Shown here: in pieces, positions 10,821-22,850 of the stretch
How positions within the stretch are numbered: the first letter of the stretch is position 1
Layout: every line of letters starts with the position of its first letter
Assembly: GCA_014529385.2 (NCBI GenBank)
Contig: CM043942.1
Span: 23,304,491 to 23,364,490, forward strand
Reading direction: 5' to 3'
From: Adiantum capillus-veneris
Lineage: Eukaryota > Streptophyta > Polypodiopsida > Polypodiales > Pteridaceae
Length of the DNA stretch: 60,000 nt
Notes under the pieces: generated by a model
Seen by the model: only the letters and a program-made list of their open reading frames with translations
The model's database searches: none
What the model was told of the DNA's origin: nothing
Program-made: the position numbers and the translations under genes

Positions 10821-10885
10821 AGATGAATGGAATTGTTATGCAAATATGATTTTGGAACAAATAAAAATCGTGGAAGGAAAATCTT

Positions 10886-12013
10886 GTGGCTGATGCCTTG
10901 AGTAGGAAGAGCGCAACCTCTACTACTTCCTTAATTGAACTTATTCGAGAAGGTATGACTAATTATCCGTATTACATAAAAATTCAGTACTTGATGAACT
11001 TAAGTAATTGCACAGAGAAGCATGAAAGGAAAATCAAAGGCTTTCACGTTGAAGGTGATGACCTTTACTTTGGTAACCGTCTTTGTATTCCAAATCAAGG
11101 TGGAATCAAACTTCAGATATTACAGGAAGCTCATGATATACCTATAGCAAGACATCCAAGATACATTAAGACTTACTCTACTGTAAGAAAGAGTTTTTGA
11201 TGGTGATGCAAAGTTCACCTCTATTTTTTGAAAAGCCTTATTCTCAGCTACTACAAGAACCCAGTTAGCCTTTAGTACTACTTATCATCCTCAAACTGAT
11301 GGACAAATAGAAAGAACAAATCAAATCATTGAAGACATGTTAAGAGGTTATTGTATGCACGAGCAGAGTAAATGGTCTCGATATTTTTATTTGGTTAAAT
11401 TTGCGTATAATTCCTCATTCCAACGCCCAATTGGATGTCTCATTTTCAAGCATTGTACGGATAAGAGTGCCTTACTCCACTCAAATGGACAGACCCTCTC
11501 ATACGGGTTCAAGCATCCAAAGAAATGTTGGATGAAATGCAACTACAAACCGATCTTATACGACAAGATATTAAGACTGCTCAAGATAGACAGAAGAGTT
11601 ATGCTGATCCAAAACGAACTGCTAGATTTTTTGAAGAGGGTGATATGGTAGTTTTGATGGTGAAACCCAAACGTAGTTCTTTATCAATGGGTAAATGTAA
11701 GAAGCTAAGTGCCAGATATTGTGGACCTTTTGTAATCACAGAGCATATTAATGATCAAGCTTACAGACTCTTCTTATTACCACACATAAAGATACATGAT
11801 GTTTTTCACGTCAGCTTACTCAAGAAGTATATACCTAATCCGCAACATATTCTTGATGATTCTCTATTATCTACCTCTACCGATGAAACTTTTGAAGTAT
11901 ATCCCGAAGTAATACTTCAAAGCAGAACACGTAATTGGACCATTATTGGACACCTTGTTAAAAATGGTCAACGTATCTGCAGGAAGATGCCACTTGGAAA
12001 TGTGATGATGTAA
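10886..12013 (+). pseudogene. pol: Integrase with chromodomain remnant, family 2, internally deleted
   Basis: The start MADALSRK is the RNase H/integrase linker. The zinc-binding region ends at TVRKSF (11196), and about 320 bp of the catalytic core present at 27210-27530 in the other copy is missing. Frames resume near 11337 and 11525 through the C-terminal barrel (FHVSLLKKY). At 11930-12040 a chromodomain tail is visible across a frameshift (HLVK, then WSTYLQEDATWK). The chromodomain is thought to steer integration to particular chromatin. This copy cannot be functional. Confidence 0.8.
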
Positions 12014-12068
12014 TGAGACCAAATTATCCAAATTTTCATGTCGAGGTGAGGACACCTTGAATTTTTCA

Positions 12069-12080
12069 AGTGTGGAAGGA
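12069..12080 (+). promoter_or_regulatory. Polypurine tract before LTR2
   Basis: AAGTGTGGAAGGA abuts the TG of LTR2. The same tract precedes LTR3 at 28379-28390. It primes plus-strand DNA synthesis. Confidence 0.65.
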
Positions 12081-12591
12081 TGTAAGATCCCCAATTTTTG
12101 GGTCTCTTCTAAAAATAAGAAAAATAGCTTTCAATATATATTTTGCCAAATTTTACCTTAAGATGCTTGATTGCCATTGTTGGAAGGTTCTAAAGTAAAA
12201 AGCAAGGTCGTTTCCATGTTCCAGTAGGTTAAACGGATGTTTGATTCAGTTTTGGAAAAATTTGCTATTTTTAGCTTTTTCATGTTTTTTATGGTTTTAG
12301 GTGCTTTTTTGCAAAAAGATCCTTGATCTAAGTGTTCTAGGGAAGCTATGGTCCAATTTTTTAAAAATATGTTTTTTGAGTGCTTTTCACACTATTTGTA
12401 GCTTTTCATGATTTTTAGTGTTTTTTATTGAAAAGCGAGTCCGCTTTCTTATTCCAGTGGACAAGGGGAACCCGTGGTTCAATTTTAGAAAATTTTATTT
12501 GTTATGGAAATTATTTTTATAAAAAGCGATATCATAAATACGCCGATGCAGTACACAAGTCATAATTGTGTCGAGACATTACGGTGCGACA
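12081..12591 (+). repeat. LTR2, 5' segment (before the Mutator-like insertion)
   Basis: It begins TGTAAGATCCCCAATTTTTG, like LTR3 at 28391 (TGTAAGGTCCCCAATTTTTG), and can be followed to GGTGCGACA at 12583-12591, where the Mutator-like element cuts it. The LTR resumes at 17918. Confidence 0.85.
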
Positions 12592-12639
12592 GAGTCTTAC
12601 CATAGCCCGAGCGAGATCTCTCGAGCGAACTAAAATCCG

Positions 12640-13985
12640 AGCGAATATCAAAGCTTGCATTTCATTCTATGTCTTGAACATGTATTTGAGTCAATCTTTG
12701 TCTCTAGCCCCTTGCACAAACATGAAGGAACATAGAAAACTCCTTGCTTCCATATTATTTTTAAAAATATTTACACGTTGATCAAGTGATTTGTGGCATG
12801 AATGATTCATGGTTGGTTGCGGGTCCTATTTTTGGTTGCTAATTGAGAACTATCTCCTTTTCGCTCCACCTCTTAAGCGTGAAGTGGGAGGGAAACCACA
12901 TAAATGATAAACATGGCGTAGTCTACATGCTTTGGTTATATGTTCATGTTCTCATTGTTTCTCACACCAAATAAACTAAAATTGCGTTGCTGCCATTTGC
13001 AAATTAATAACCTTGTGAAGAACTGTCTCTTAGCTTCCATACATGAGGGCCACAAATGGCCAGTGCAATGAAGTGTTTAAAGAAAACTCTGGTCTAGTGT
13101 ATCTTTATTGGCTAAAATTGCAAAAAATTTGACTACATTCTGAGCTTATCTTCAAGAAAACTAGTAAAATATTAAATTTTTTAATGTAAATACCAGCAAA
13201 TGCTTCAAATTTGACCTATGAGCCAAAAGAATTATTAAGTGTGCCCATCGTGCATCTTTATTTTCTTTCGTTGGAAAAAATGTTCTTGGAAAGCCCTGGT
13301 GTGGTGTATTTACCCATAACAAAGATACAATCTCCCAGTAGACCCCTGTATTGGCGCAGGGGCCTTGTGGGCAGTGCGACGTTTAGGGAGCAGATTCCGA
13401 CACCTTGTGTAGAGAGATAATTTATCCCCATGAGAACCCCTAAACACTAGGTGTAGTACTCTAGCAAGATGCAAGCATCTATGATTGAAAATCCCTTGTT
13501 TCATGCTTGACAAAAACAAGCTCCTCCAAGGTGGCCTTCACCATGCATGATAGCAGCGATCACAATAGTGTTGCCTCCGCTCCATCACCGTTTTATTGAA
13601 TTGCTTTGAGAAGTTTTCTTTTCTTATATGTACATTTGGAAGCTAAGAGCCAAGAAGCTGTTTGGTTGGTCTGCTTATGAGAATTACCATTGCAATCTTG
13701 TGCATGAGTTCAAATCCCTCTAATGAGAAAATGACTCCCTGGCCCCATGTGCTTGTCAGTGCCAATGAATTCATGAACAAAGCTAAATACACATCAATAA
13801 AACCAACATGGGGCAACGCGGAACCAACTCAACTCAAATCAAAAAGTCGATCACTAGTGGAAGGGTGAGAAAAAACTAAAAACATTACTTGCAAAGTGGA
13901 ATTATTTTAAGAAATTGACATTGGCATTGTAGCATAATACATCTCTCTCTCTCTCTCTCTATGGACACTGAATACTCACCAGATC
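12640..13985. other. Mutator-like element, left interior without recognised gene
   Basis: Mixed-composition DNA with only short frames. The segment around 13300-13420 has higher GC and the 69-codon frame is unconvincing. There is a short (CT)n at 13943-13960. Confidence 0.4.
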
Positions 13986-14518
13986 TCAATCATCTATAGG
14001 GAAGAAGCAATTTACAGACATAGACCCATCGATTGTGATAAATTGACCAGTGGGGAGGCACAAGAATGCCACTGCACAACTGAGGCAACTTCGAATGGTT
14101 CTCTAGCTCGCCTTAGAGGTGTTCGGCATATAGTTTTCCTTGTTAAGCCCTCGTCTTTAAGCACCAGGGAGCCACAATGGTTACTCGAATTCCATCCTTG
14201 GCCCACTCACAGGCAAGATTCTTTGCAATTTGATTCATAGCACCTTTACTTGCAACGTACAGAGAACCAAAACGAATTGCAACAACACCTGCAGGCTGCT
14301 ACTAATGAAACAAAAGCAACATTTCCCTTTCTCGATGCTTTTAGAAGAGGATGGGCCAGTTGAGCATTTTGATAGGATGACTGGAAATTCATGGAAATGA
14401 TTAGAGAGAAATCTTCTGCCGTGTACTCCACAACAGGCTTTCTTATATTCATGCCCACATTATTCACCAGAATATTGAGCTTTCCATTGAAAGCTGAGGA
14501 AACATCACCAAAATAAGG
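13986..14518 (-). pseudogene. Captured fragment of a tropinone-reductase-like short-chain dehydrogenase
   Basis: Reading the minus strand from 14518: the NNVG motif in LNILVNNVGMN, the substrate-loop region RKPVVEYTAEDFS, a broken catalytic-Ser region (VAFVSLVA, frameshift near 14288), the active site [10 protein letters not shown] followed by [13 protein letters not shown] and VAPW, then frameshifts/stops near 14145 and 14065, and the C-terminal motif TGQFITIDG and FFP before a stop at 13988-13986. These are diagnostic of plant tropinone-reductase-like SDRs (NADPH-dependent ketone reductases). The N-terminal Rossmann motif TGGTRGIG is absent; the fragment starts at an AG after a CT/C tract, as if at an intron-exon border. 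It is contiguous over about two thirds of the enzyme and non-functional. Confidence 0.85.
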
Positions 14519-14521
14519 CTG

Positions 14522-14564
14522 AGAGAGAGAGAGAGGGGGGGGGGGGGGGGGAGAGAGAGAGAGA
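14522..14564. repeat. (GA)n-(G)n-(GA)n microsatellite beside the captured exon
   Basis: GA repeats flank a G run of about 16 at 14536-14551. On the minus strand it forms a pyrimidine tract ending CTCAG directly before the dehydrogenase sequence, so it may be the tail of a captured intron. Confidence 0.9.
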
Positions 14565-15362
14565 GACTGCAACTGTGCCGCCTACAGGCATCCCGCATGA
14601 GAAAAGCCCATACTTGTTGGCCTCAAGAGTCGCAGTGAAGGGTTTTTTTCCATATGCGTTTTTGCTTTTAGCTCAGGGTGGCACAGGCGGTTCCCTGTCC
14701 TCAGCTTAAGTCGGTGCAAAACGCTTAGGGTCACATCCACGGTGCCCTCGGACTCTGCCCACCTGCCTGATCTAGAGATGAAGCATCTTCCTCGAGCTTC
14801 CCACTCTTCCTCTGATTGTGCACAATCTATTCTCTCTAATGATTGGAATCTCACTTCAATGTGAAGAATGAGGAGCCATGCTTTATCGTGCAATCATGAA
14901 GGTGGTACAAGACGCAATATAGGATGTAACAAATCAGCCTCTGAGCGAATTGGAAACTAGATCCACAAGGGAAATTATAAAGCAAGCATTAAGAAAGCAA
15001 ACAAAATCTGATGGTGGTGATGCAGCAATCCAATAACACGCCAATGAAAGTCCAGTTGGACCCTTCCACTGGCCACCCCATTGCCTGCGCCCGCTTTGTG
15101 GTGGGAAAATTCTGGCACGGCCTTCTATCGTGGTCAAGTGTGGGCCTCGCTTCAGTTCAAGTCGCTGCTCATCCGCATCAACCCAGGCCAGCACCTGCTC
15201 ACACACCCCAGCAAGATTTAAGCAGTGAGATTTGGCGCCTTCAGCACGCAAGATCTTCCCACTCTTCCTCCGATTGGCCAGCTCTTCAACTGCCCGTCCC
15301 TTTTATCTCGCTAGCTTGTCCCTTTTATCTCGCTAGCCTCTCAATCAACTCTGCTCTTTTGA
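14565..15362. other. Mutator-like element, GC-rich interior of unknown origin
   Basis: Frames of about 100 codons exist on both strands (14582-14893, 14934-15251 minus; 15011-15418 plus) but they overlap each other and match nothing I recognise. GC content is higher than in the surrounding LTR, consistent with captured genic DNA. Confidence 0.4.
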
Positions 15363-15410
15363 AACCTGCCGAAACCAGTCCGCACCGGCGCGGAATGGTT
15401 CCAGCAGGTT
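15363..15410. repeat. Palindrome 1 in the Mutator-like element
   Basis: A 48-bp quasi-palindrome: the left arm AACCTGCCGAAACCAGTCCG pairs with the complement of CGGAATGGTTCCAGCAGGTT with few mismatches, around a CCGGCG centre. It is followed by a T run. Confidence 0.75.
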
Positions 15411-15504
15411 TTTTTTAATTAAAAAAACCATCCACGTTGCGCACCTACAAGGCAGGTCTCTGGCTCCATTTCATTGGCAAGTCAAGTACGACACTGCTCT
15501 TGTG

Positions 15505-15553
15505 AAACTTGTTGAAACCTATCCATGCCGGCGCGGAATGGTTCCAACAGGTT
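15505..15553. repeat. Palindrome 2, related to palindrome 1
   Basis: It has the same core (GCCGGCGCGGAATGGTTCC) with arms AAACTTGTTGAAACC and GGTTCCAACAGGTTT, again followed by a T run. The two copies are 143 bp apart and share flanking sequence (GCTCCATTTCATTGG at about 15461 and 15610). Confidence 0.7.
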
Positions 15554-15944
15554 TTTGTTTTTTTTTATAAAATCATCTACGTTGCGCACATGTGGCAAGG
15601 CAGGTTTTGGGCTCCATTTCATTGGTCAGCCAAGTCCGGCATGCTGGCTGTAGTTTTGGGGTTCATTGAGCTTTGATTAGGTTGTGTTTGACTTTCAAGG
15701 CGAAGGCCCGAAGTGTAGCAAGGGCCATGTGCTCGAACTCTCAAGCGTAGGGAGCCAACCTCGAGTTCCATGCAAGGGTAAGGGACTGGACGAGGATGGA
15801 TTGGGAGAGGATAGGCATGGGTTTTTGATTTATACTACGCGCACAGAGAAGCCAGGGCTGTTCTAAGCGGAGGCATAATTTTCTTGAACACTGGCGCCGC
15901 CGCCACCTTGAAGACCAAAGTAATACTTTTTATTTAAAACACCA

Positions 15945-16053
15945 CCCTACCCTCATGACCCTTCCTCCCCTGGTCTGTTGCTACAACCAGTCTGTGCCGA
16001 CGCGGATTGGTTGCAGCAACAGACCGGGGAGGGGAAGGGTCATGAGGGTAGGG
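15945..16053. repeat. Palindrome 3: 109-bp inverted repeat with about 48-bp arms
   Basis: The left arm starts CCCTACCCTCATGACCCTTC and ends near CAACCAGTC. The right arm runs from GATTGGTTGCAGC to GGTCATGAGGGTAGGG. The arms match with only a few changes, and the centre (TGTGCCGACGCG) is a diverged copy of the palindrome 1/2 core. Related direct repeats (AGACTAGGGAGGGGTAGGGT) follow at 16057 and 16115. Confidence 0.85.
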
Positions 16054-16150
16054 AGAAGACTAGGGAGGGGTAGGGTCATGCGGGTCATTTCTTTAAAACA
16101 AAATGGTTGCAAGAAGACTAGGGAGGGGTAGGGTCATATGGGTAGCTCAG
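16054..16150. repeat. Direct repeats flanking palindrome 3
   Basis: Two copies of AGAAGACTAGGGAGGGGTAG followed by GGTCAT (starting near 16054 and 16111), separated by CATTTCTTTAAA-type spacers. They extend the right arm of palindrome 3. Confidence 0.7.
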
Positions 16151-16199
16151 TCATTTCCTTAAAGAAACGTCAAGCAAACTAGGGATGTGTTGTAGCATG

Positions 16200-17400
16200 C
16201 GGTGCCACTAGCAAAGAAAGTGGTGTATCAGGCAGAGAAAGTGACACTACAGACATGCCAATAGATCAATTGTTTGCCTCTTGGGAAAACGATGGCGAGA
16301 TGGCATGATGTTGAGGTGTTGACAATGGGTGACAATACGACACCTACAATGTGATGGCGAGCAATGCAAGGGCTTTTTTTTTCATGATTAAAGGGACTAG
16401 GGCATAGGATCAAATGATCAAATCAAGCAGCCTTCTGGAGGTCCCTTCAAGGCACCTATTCAAGCTTTATTTTAACCTTAAATTTTCAATTAGAAGGTCT
16501 CAGATAATTAAGAGGTAGCTTAGAAACCAATGTTGCACAAGTTTCCAGGGAACTTAAGCGAGACAAGAACTTTTGGTAGCTAGTAAACTGGAGCTTGCCA
16601 CAACCCTTTTACTGCCTCTTATCAAAATACCTTGCCGCTTTGCTTTTAACTTGGATTCCTCCCTAAAATATTGTCTAAGACCTCATGCATGTCAGCATTA
16701 ACCTCTCAATCAATTTAACTTGCTTTGTACAAGCACGTGCTAAATTTTATGAAAAGAATTTTGTTTTACTTAGATTTTTCAATATAACTATGAGTGTATC
16801 ACTTTCTCTCTCAAGCATAGATATCTAGTTTCCTTCACAACTATTAACTTCCAAAGGAACACTCTCAATGTGATGACACCATTTTAAAAAGAGCTGACAA
16901 CCTACTATGCTTCCTTGGTTGATTTCTCCCATTTCATGGTCTTGTCTGTACAGACAAGCCCCAATTTGCACTTGCAAGCTTCCCTTAAAGAATCTCATTG
17001 TCTGTAAATCTGTTTGAGTAAAGGAGACTTTAGAAATCCTTTTTTTTCACAATTAAGCAAAGCATCAACTAATCATCTACCTATTTCACATGATCCTCAT
17101 AGAATGGACCATTCTCTTGTGTTCCTAGAAAATCTCAACATGGATTAACTGTTAGTCAAGTTTGGTAAAAATCATTAGAAAAATCATACCTCAAGAATCT
17201 CGTTGAGATGGTCATGAGGCAGTTGCGTATGCTTGAGCTCATCATGTATTCAGTGGGCACATCACTTCATCATTGCCACTACATATGCCATTGATGTAGT
17301 TGCAACGGGTGCATCCACACCTTACTGCTCACATTTCCTCCACCATTTTAGTGTTGAGCTGGCAAGAGGAAAGGGAGGGCTGCTCAAGGGTGTTGCACTA
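16200..17400. other. Mutator-like element, right interior without recognised gene
   Basis: Only short frames on both strands. Nothing recognisable was found apart from scattered homopolymer runs. Confidence 0.4.
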
Positions 17401-17404
17401 TGAA

Positions 17405-17524
<120 letters not shown>

Positions 17525-18463
17525 TTGTTCTTGCTTTCTTTAGGACCTTGTTTTTTCTTGCTTACAAAAGGGGAGGTGTTTATGCTTTAGGAAGTTCTCG
17601 GATAGTATTGTAAGTTACGAGGTTACCTTTTTGCAAAATCTAGGTGCCAAGTTTTTGGTGGGATATTTTTGAGAGGAGGTATGCCACATGGAATTGAATT
17701 ATATATGTTTCGAATATGAAGAGATCTTGCTTGTGTCTCGAGTATTCAATTTTCATAATGGTTCTAAAATCACATTTTTTGTCAATTAAGTGTCAGATTT
17801 GTGGTAGTGAAAGTAATGTGCATGACATAATTTGTGTCTTTCACCATTGTTGATCTTGTATCATTTGCTCGGATTTATCTTCGCTCGGTTTTTTTTTCTC
17901 GATGATTAGAAACCCCCGGTGCGACATAGTCTAGCTACGGTTTCCATTAGTTGGCTAGATACTGTCTAGTTGGCCAATTTTACTTTAAAAATTGAATGGC
18001 AAGTGGTGGAGTTGACCGCCAACAGCTGTACCATGTTTTTTGAAAAGACTGGAGTCTTTTTCCAAAAGCAGGAGGCTATTCCAGGATGAAATCTAGCACT
18101 ACCTGTAGCTTGGGCATCACTCTGAGCTGCTGCAGAACCTATAAAATGACATAGAGTGCTCCATTTTCAGTGCCATCTGTTGTGTCCACTACCACAAGGC
18201 TATACGTATCTATTATACGGAGTGGTGCAAGATCTTCATCACCATCTCCATAAGCTCTTCTCTCTCTCTCTCTCTTGGGATACTCTCTCTCTATTTGCTT
18301 ACTATCTTCTCTCTCGTTTTATGGTATACGCGCTCTCCGTAAGCTTTCGTGGCGGATACCTATACATAGCTCTCATCACTTCTCTCTTGCGGAAAAGCAA
18401 GAAGCCTTTTCACAGCCCCTGATTGATTCTAAAGCATGATGAGAAGCTCTAAACTCCTTAGCC

Positions 18464-18468
<5 letters not shown>

Positions 18469-18520
<52 letters not shown>
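18469..18520. repeat. (CT)n microsatellite in LTR2
   Basis: About 26 units. The equivalent tract in LTR3 (29616-29682) has about 33 units. Confidence 0.95.
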
Positions 18521-18522
<2 letters not shown>

Positions 18523-20728
18523 GTCGTTTTTCTGAGTAGTCACTTGATGATTGTTTTTTCGCATACAAGTGCATGTATGGATTAACTGAGTATGTACGAA
18601 GTTGCCCCATGATTATTTTATCATGTTTAACACGCTGATTTATGCACATGATGTGTTTATGATCATGTGCGTGCATAAAAAGTGTTTTTTGTTTCACGTC
18701 ATAGAGACGGTAGGAACACTGTTTTGGTCATAAATCACAAACCGTTATGAATCAGTCCAAATCCTTTCTACTATAGATAAAACACACCATTTAGAACATT
18801 TTATCTCTTTGGTGTCATGTGAAAAACACGCACGAGCTAAGAGATATGGCAAAAAAACAGCTTGTTGTCCGCTGCACTTAAAACCAATTTTTTTGACTCG
18901 AGGATCCTTGGAGAACCACTATATAGATTCACCAGATGGAAAAAATCTTGATGAAACTTGATGATAAATGAAGTTAGGTCTCTGTTATCACTTCAGGAAT
19001 GCGAGTTATGAATCGTTCTATAACCGGTTTTACCTACACGTATAGGGGTGCTAGCAGGGCGAAGACCATATGACATCGTGAGTTAACTGAGCTATTTTTA
19101 TTTGTTTAATGGTTTGTTTTGGTGAGTTGATTTTACCTATTAGATGGCCATAAAATTACGTGAGATTATATGGTTAAACACCCTGAACCGCATACGCAGA
19201 TATGATTAAAGTGACTTGCTTTTGGGGTTACTGTTTGTTGTGTGAGTACCGTATGGGTGAAGTGATGTGATAGAGTGATAGTCTATATTATGGAGTTGAG
19301 CTCTATGCATTTTTTTGAGGTCAAATAATTTCATTTGCATGTTTTGCATACTCTCGAAAATGACAAAAAATTATTTTTTTGCAGACGTGTGAAGTTATGG
19401 TTTATGGTTGATCTAAAGGTCGGAGCTATTTTGCAATATTTTTATGGTGTTGGAATGTTATCATCTGATGTACGAAAACTTATGGATTGATGTGGATGCT
19501 TCATTGCATGGTTATGATTGCTTTCCACCTTTCTAGGTCAAAACTAACTCTATGTGCTAGAGGGATGAAGTGCAGATGTGATGCATCAACTTTGCATGGT
19601 TGGATGTTGTAAAATTTGGGATTTTATGTCATGATTAGTTGCTGGACAGACTCTTTTTATGCATGGAAAAATCACGTCCTATGGGTCACATCCGTATGGA
19701 CCCCAATTGATTGCAAGGTTATGTCAAACTCCAAGTGTGGGAGTTGGTTCAGTGTGATTATGATTTATGGTTAAGGGCTGAGATTCCCTCATGGATTATG
19801 ATTAAAAATTTATGGTGGGAGCCGGTGTGGCTTATGTTTTTTTTAATAATTTGGTTATGCTGCCAAATTTGTTGAAGCCATGTTATGTTCTGAAGTGGTT
19901 ATGCAAGATTGGTCGTGCCTCACCCAAGTTGGGTGGAGTGCTCACCCGTGTGATTTGATTGGATTATGGTTTATGGTTTTGGATTTGGATCATGAAGTGA
20001 TCGAGGTGATTTATGGTAGACGTGTAAGGGTAGAGACCTTATACAGTCTAGTTGCTTGGAAAAGATTGTTTGCGTATATGGGAAGTGCAACTGGACTCAC
20101 GTGTTATGTTTCTCATGGCAGCGTCGCTACAAGACTATGATCACCTACATCGCTTAGCCTTAAACTAAAGAGTCATTGACCTGGGGCTTTGCTGGATCAA
20201 GGGTGTTTCCAAGGTCTTCTTCTTTTTGTTAGGCTCATCTACACGGTTAGTGCATCCGGGGTTGAATGACCTACACGGCTAATGCGTCGGGGATTTTACC
20301 TTCGCTTTGTCTAAACACCCGGTGCTGGGCATCGAAGAGACATGTCACCTAAATTGGTATGGTTGGTGTTGATATCCTACCACACCTACTAGTACTTGGG
20401 ATCCTTTCAGAGCTCGAGTTCATGGAGGGAGGCGAAGCGGTGTCAGCCTATGTCTGGCTTAGGTAGATTAGAGGTGTTTTGGCTCCCTTTGGGCAAAGTG
20501 AAATTCTCTCTGTCCGTAGTAAAGTGGAAGTGGATGGGTTACCAATTGATCCCTACACAGGGTCCGGTGCTGTACTAGTTATTTAGTCATAAACTTTTTG
20601 ATGATATGGTATACCCAGATTTTGTCATTGCATTAATACATGGTTGGATGTTCCATTTAGAAGGGGCATTTAAAGATCCTCTGTTGTCATTTTCTCAAGT
20701 CTCTGTGCACTCTATTTCACCCTCCACT

Positions 20729-20731
<3 letters not shown>

Positions 20732-20797
<66 letters not shown>
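20732..20797. repeat. (CT)n microsatellite near the 3' end of LTR2
   Basis: About 33 units at the same place as the tract at 7290-7352 in LTR1. Confidence 0.95.
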
Positions 20798-20800
<3 letters not shown>

Positions 20801-21071
20801 CACAACGCGGTGTACACATATACTCACCCTCCACAATGTTATATTTTTTCTTGAGTACGCTTTCACTCATAACACCCATTCAGGGGTAGCACTAGTCACT
20901 AGGTACCTCTGGATGCAATCCGGTTCATGGCCTAAACTCCATGCTTGGTCGGGTGCTGAGAACTCCTCCCCTATGCAAATGCTTCCGCAACTCTGACATA
21001 TATTGAGAATTGTATACAGGTGTAAATAGTATAATTTGTGCATAGACCCCTGGGGAGGGGTATCTGTCACT

Positions 21072-21083
21072 TGGTATCAGAGC
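21072..21083 (+). promoter_or_regulatory. Primer-binding site, internal region 2 (tRNA-Met)
   Basis: TGGTATCAGAGC, a perfect complement to the initiator tRNA-Met 3' end, two bases after LTR2. Confidence 0.9.
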
Positions 21084-22110
21084 CTATACTTAAGGTTATG
21101 GGGATAGCCTAAAGCCTGATACTAGTCAGGTAGTTATGCATTGTGCACGCATTCATGCATGCTGTTTGAGAAAGGATATTGTATTCATGATGCATCTACA
21201 AGTGACATTGGTTGGTGGTACTTGTTTGGCTTGTCTTCTTGAGCGTAAGAGTTTGGTTTGAGTTCTGGTAAAGTGGTTGAAGTGTTTAGCTCTCAGAGTA
21301 ACGTCTGAAAGCTTTAGCCACGAGAATGAGGTTTTGGCCATAGTGTTCAACAATATGGTGACATAGTTGTCAAGGGATGAACGCAAAATCTTTTACTTAG
21401 AAATTGGGACCAAAGTCTTTGGCATGTGAGGAAACACAACTTGTTGGAAGAGTGTTGACCGTAGTTACCTTACCTGTCACTAAGAAGCCTTCCGTCAATT
21501 CTTCATCTATATTGACGACATTCAAAGAGATTGGTTTGCCACCTCATACTACTTCAACTCAGAATGTAGCTAGGCCTAAAAGACATGTTCTCCTACTTGG
21601 TGATGCGCTCCCAAATGTTAAGAATTGCCAAAGATGCTAAGAAGTTCGAAGCTCTTGCAGCCGTCATAGAAAAAGAAAAGTTAGAGGATAACTACAAACC
21701 ACTCGCATGGGAGGTCTGAGAGAATACCTGTTATGAGAGTTAAAAGAATATTTAGAGAGCTAGATCCAAGACACCCATAATATTATAATGAAATAATAAA
21801 GATCAAATTTTGATGAATAAGAGAAGCATAGACTCGTTTTTTATTCACAGGTGTACTAAGTTTTCTCTCTCCTTGTCTTGTTTTAGATGAATCTTCTTAA
21901 TTGTCTAGATGAACTCCCGAGTGATTTTGCACAAAAAAGCTTTTTCAGTAAAAAGATGGATTCATTCTCCATTGGAATATTGAAGTGGTTCGAGTTTCAA
22001 AGGGGACTAGAGACTACCCTGTACCCAACACTTACGTAGCATGGGAGTTATATACTGAAGCTCAACCTAAACATCGAACACAAGTGCATGATAGGTTTAT
22101 GACAACACAT
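21084..22110 (+). other. Untranslated leader of internal region 2
   Basis: It aligns with 7635-8650. No frame is conserved between the two copies, so it is probably non-coding leader RNA. Confidence 0.6.
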
Positions 22111-22112
22111 AA

Positions 22113-22457
22113 CTTTGTGTAAAGGAAAAGATCCAAGAAGACGATGTTAAAGTGCAAGGATATGTTGTTTACTTTAACTTATGTTCTCTTTTCGACATAC
22201 CAAGTCGTGAACTCATAATTAGTAAGAAGGTACTTATGCTAAACCAAAGATACGGTTTTTGTGAGAAGGTCATAATCAAAGTATGGAAGAAGTCAAATAG
22301 CGGCAACCAATTCTATTATGTACTCCAAGATTGGTTTAATAGAGTCTATGGACCTATTCTCAAATACAACCCTCACAATGTCGTGCCATTACCTTTGATG
22401 ACTACAAGAAACCAAGGTGCATTGGTGACTTTGCCCAAGCACAACCGGTGGCAGTAA
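22113..22457 (+). pseudogene. Accessory frame 1 between primer site and gag, unidentified
   Basis: A frame open from about 22113 (no ATG at its start) to a stop at 22455 encodes about 114 residues with hydrophobic and aromatic segments such as GYVVYFNLCSLFDIP and FYYVLQDWFNRVYGP. I do not recognise it. It is on the same strand as gag and upstream of it, where chromoviruses normally have only leader. The homologous stretch is deleted from internal region 1, so no second copy is available for comparison. Confidence 0.4.
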
Positions 22458-22850
22458 ACTCGAGTAGATATTTCTACAAAAGTGATGTAAATGAATGACA
22501 TGCTCATGTAAATTGATTTAATGGATTATCACCCAAGGATGTATCATGGGGGGAGAAATGGTACGAAAAGAAAGACGTGACTTTTAGTGTACAAGTTGAA
22601 GTGCTAAATTTTGACACCCGAGATGTGAACCAATATAGGGGAAGAACCTCGGTTGTAGGAACCAAAAATTGGTTCATAGGACCCTTTCGTATTTATGTAT
22701 CTCCTTAGAAGCACTATGTACCTTTTTGTTCTTCTGCAGTTATAAAAAGATGATTTTGATATAGCACATATTGTTTTGAGGATATTAAAATTAAGTTTGA
22801 ATCTTGGTTTTATCATTCTAACTAACATGAACAATGGGGTGTGTGTGTAG
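22458..22850 (+). other. Spacer between accessory frames 1 and 2
   Basis: AT-rich, no frame. It ends GTGTGTGTGTAG, a good splice acceptor directly before the ATG of accessory frame 2, so it could be an intron. No donor gives a clean in-frame join to frame 1. Confidence 0.35.

Larger units (their letters stand above)
17918..21069 (+). repeat. LTR2, 3' segment (after the Mutator-like insertion)
   Basis: It resumes with GGTGCGACATAGTCTAGC, aligning with 29033 onward in LTR3, and ends TATCTGTCA just before the second primer site. It contains (CT)n tracts at 18257-18290, 18469-18520 and 20732-20797. Confidence 0.85.

Noticed and set aside
15011-15418. 135-codon frame in the Mutator-like element
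   Set aside because: It overlaps a frame on the other strand and runs into a palindrome and a T run; no family match. Possibly captured DNA but not a supported gene.
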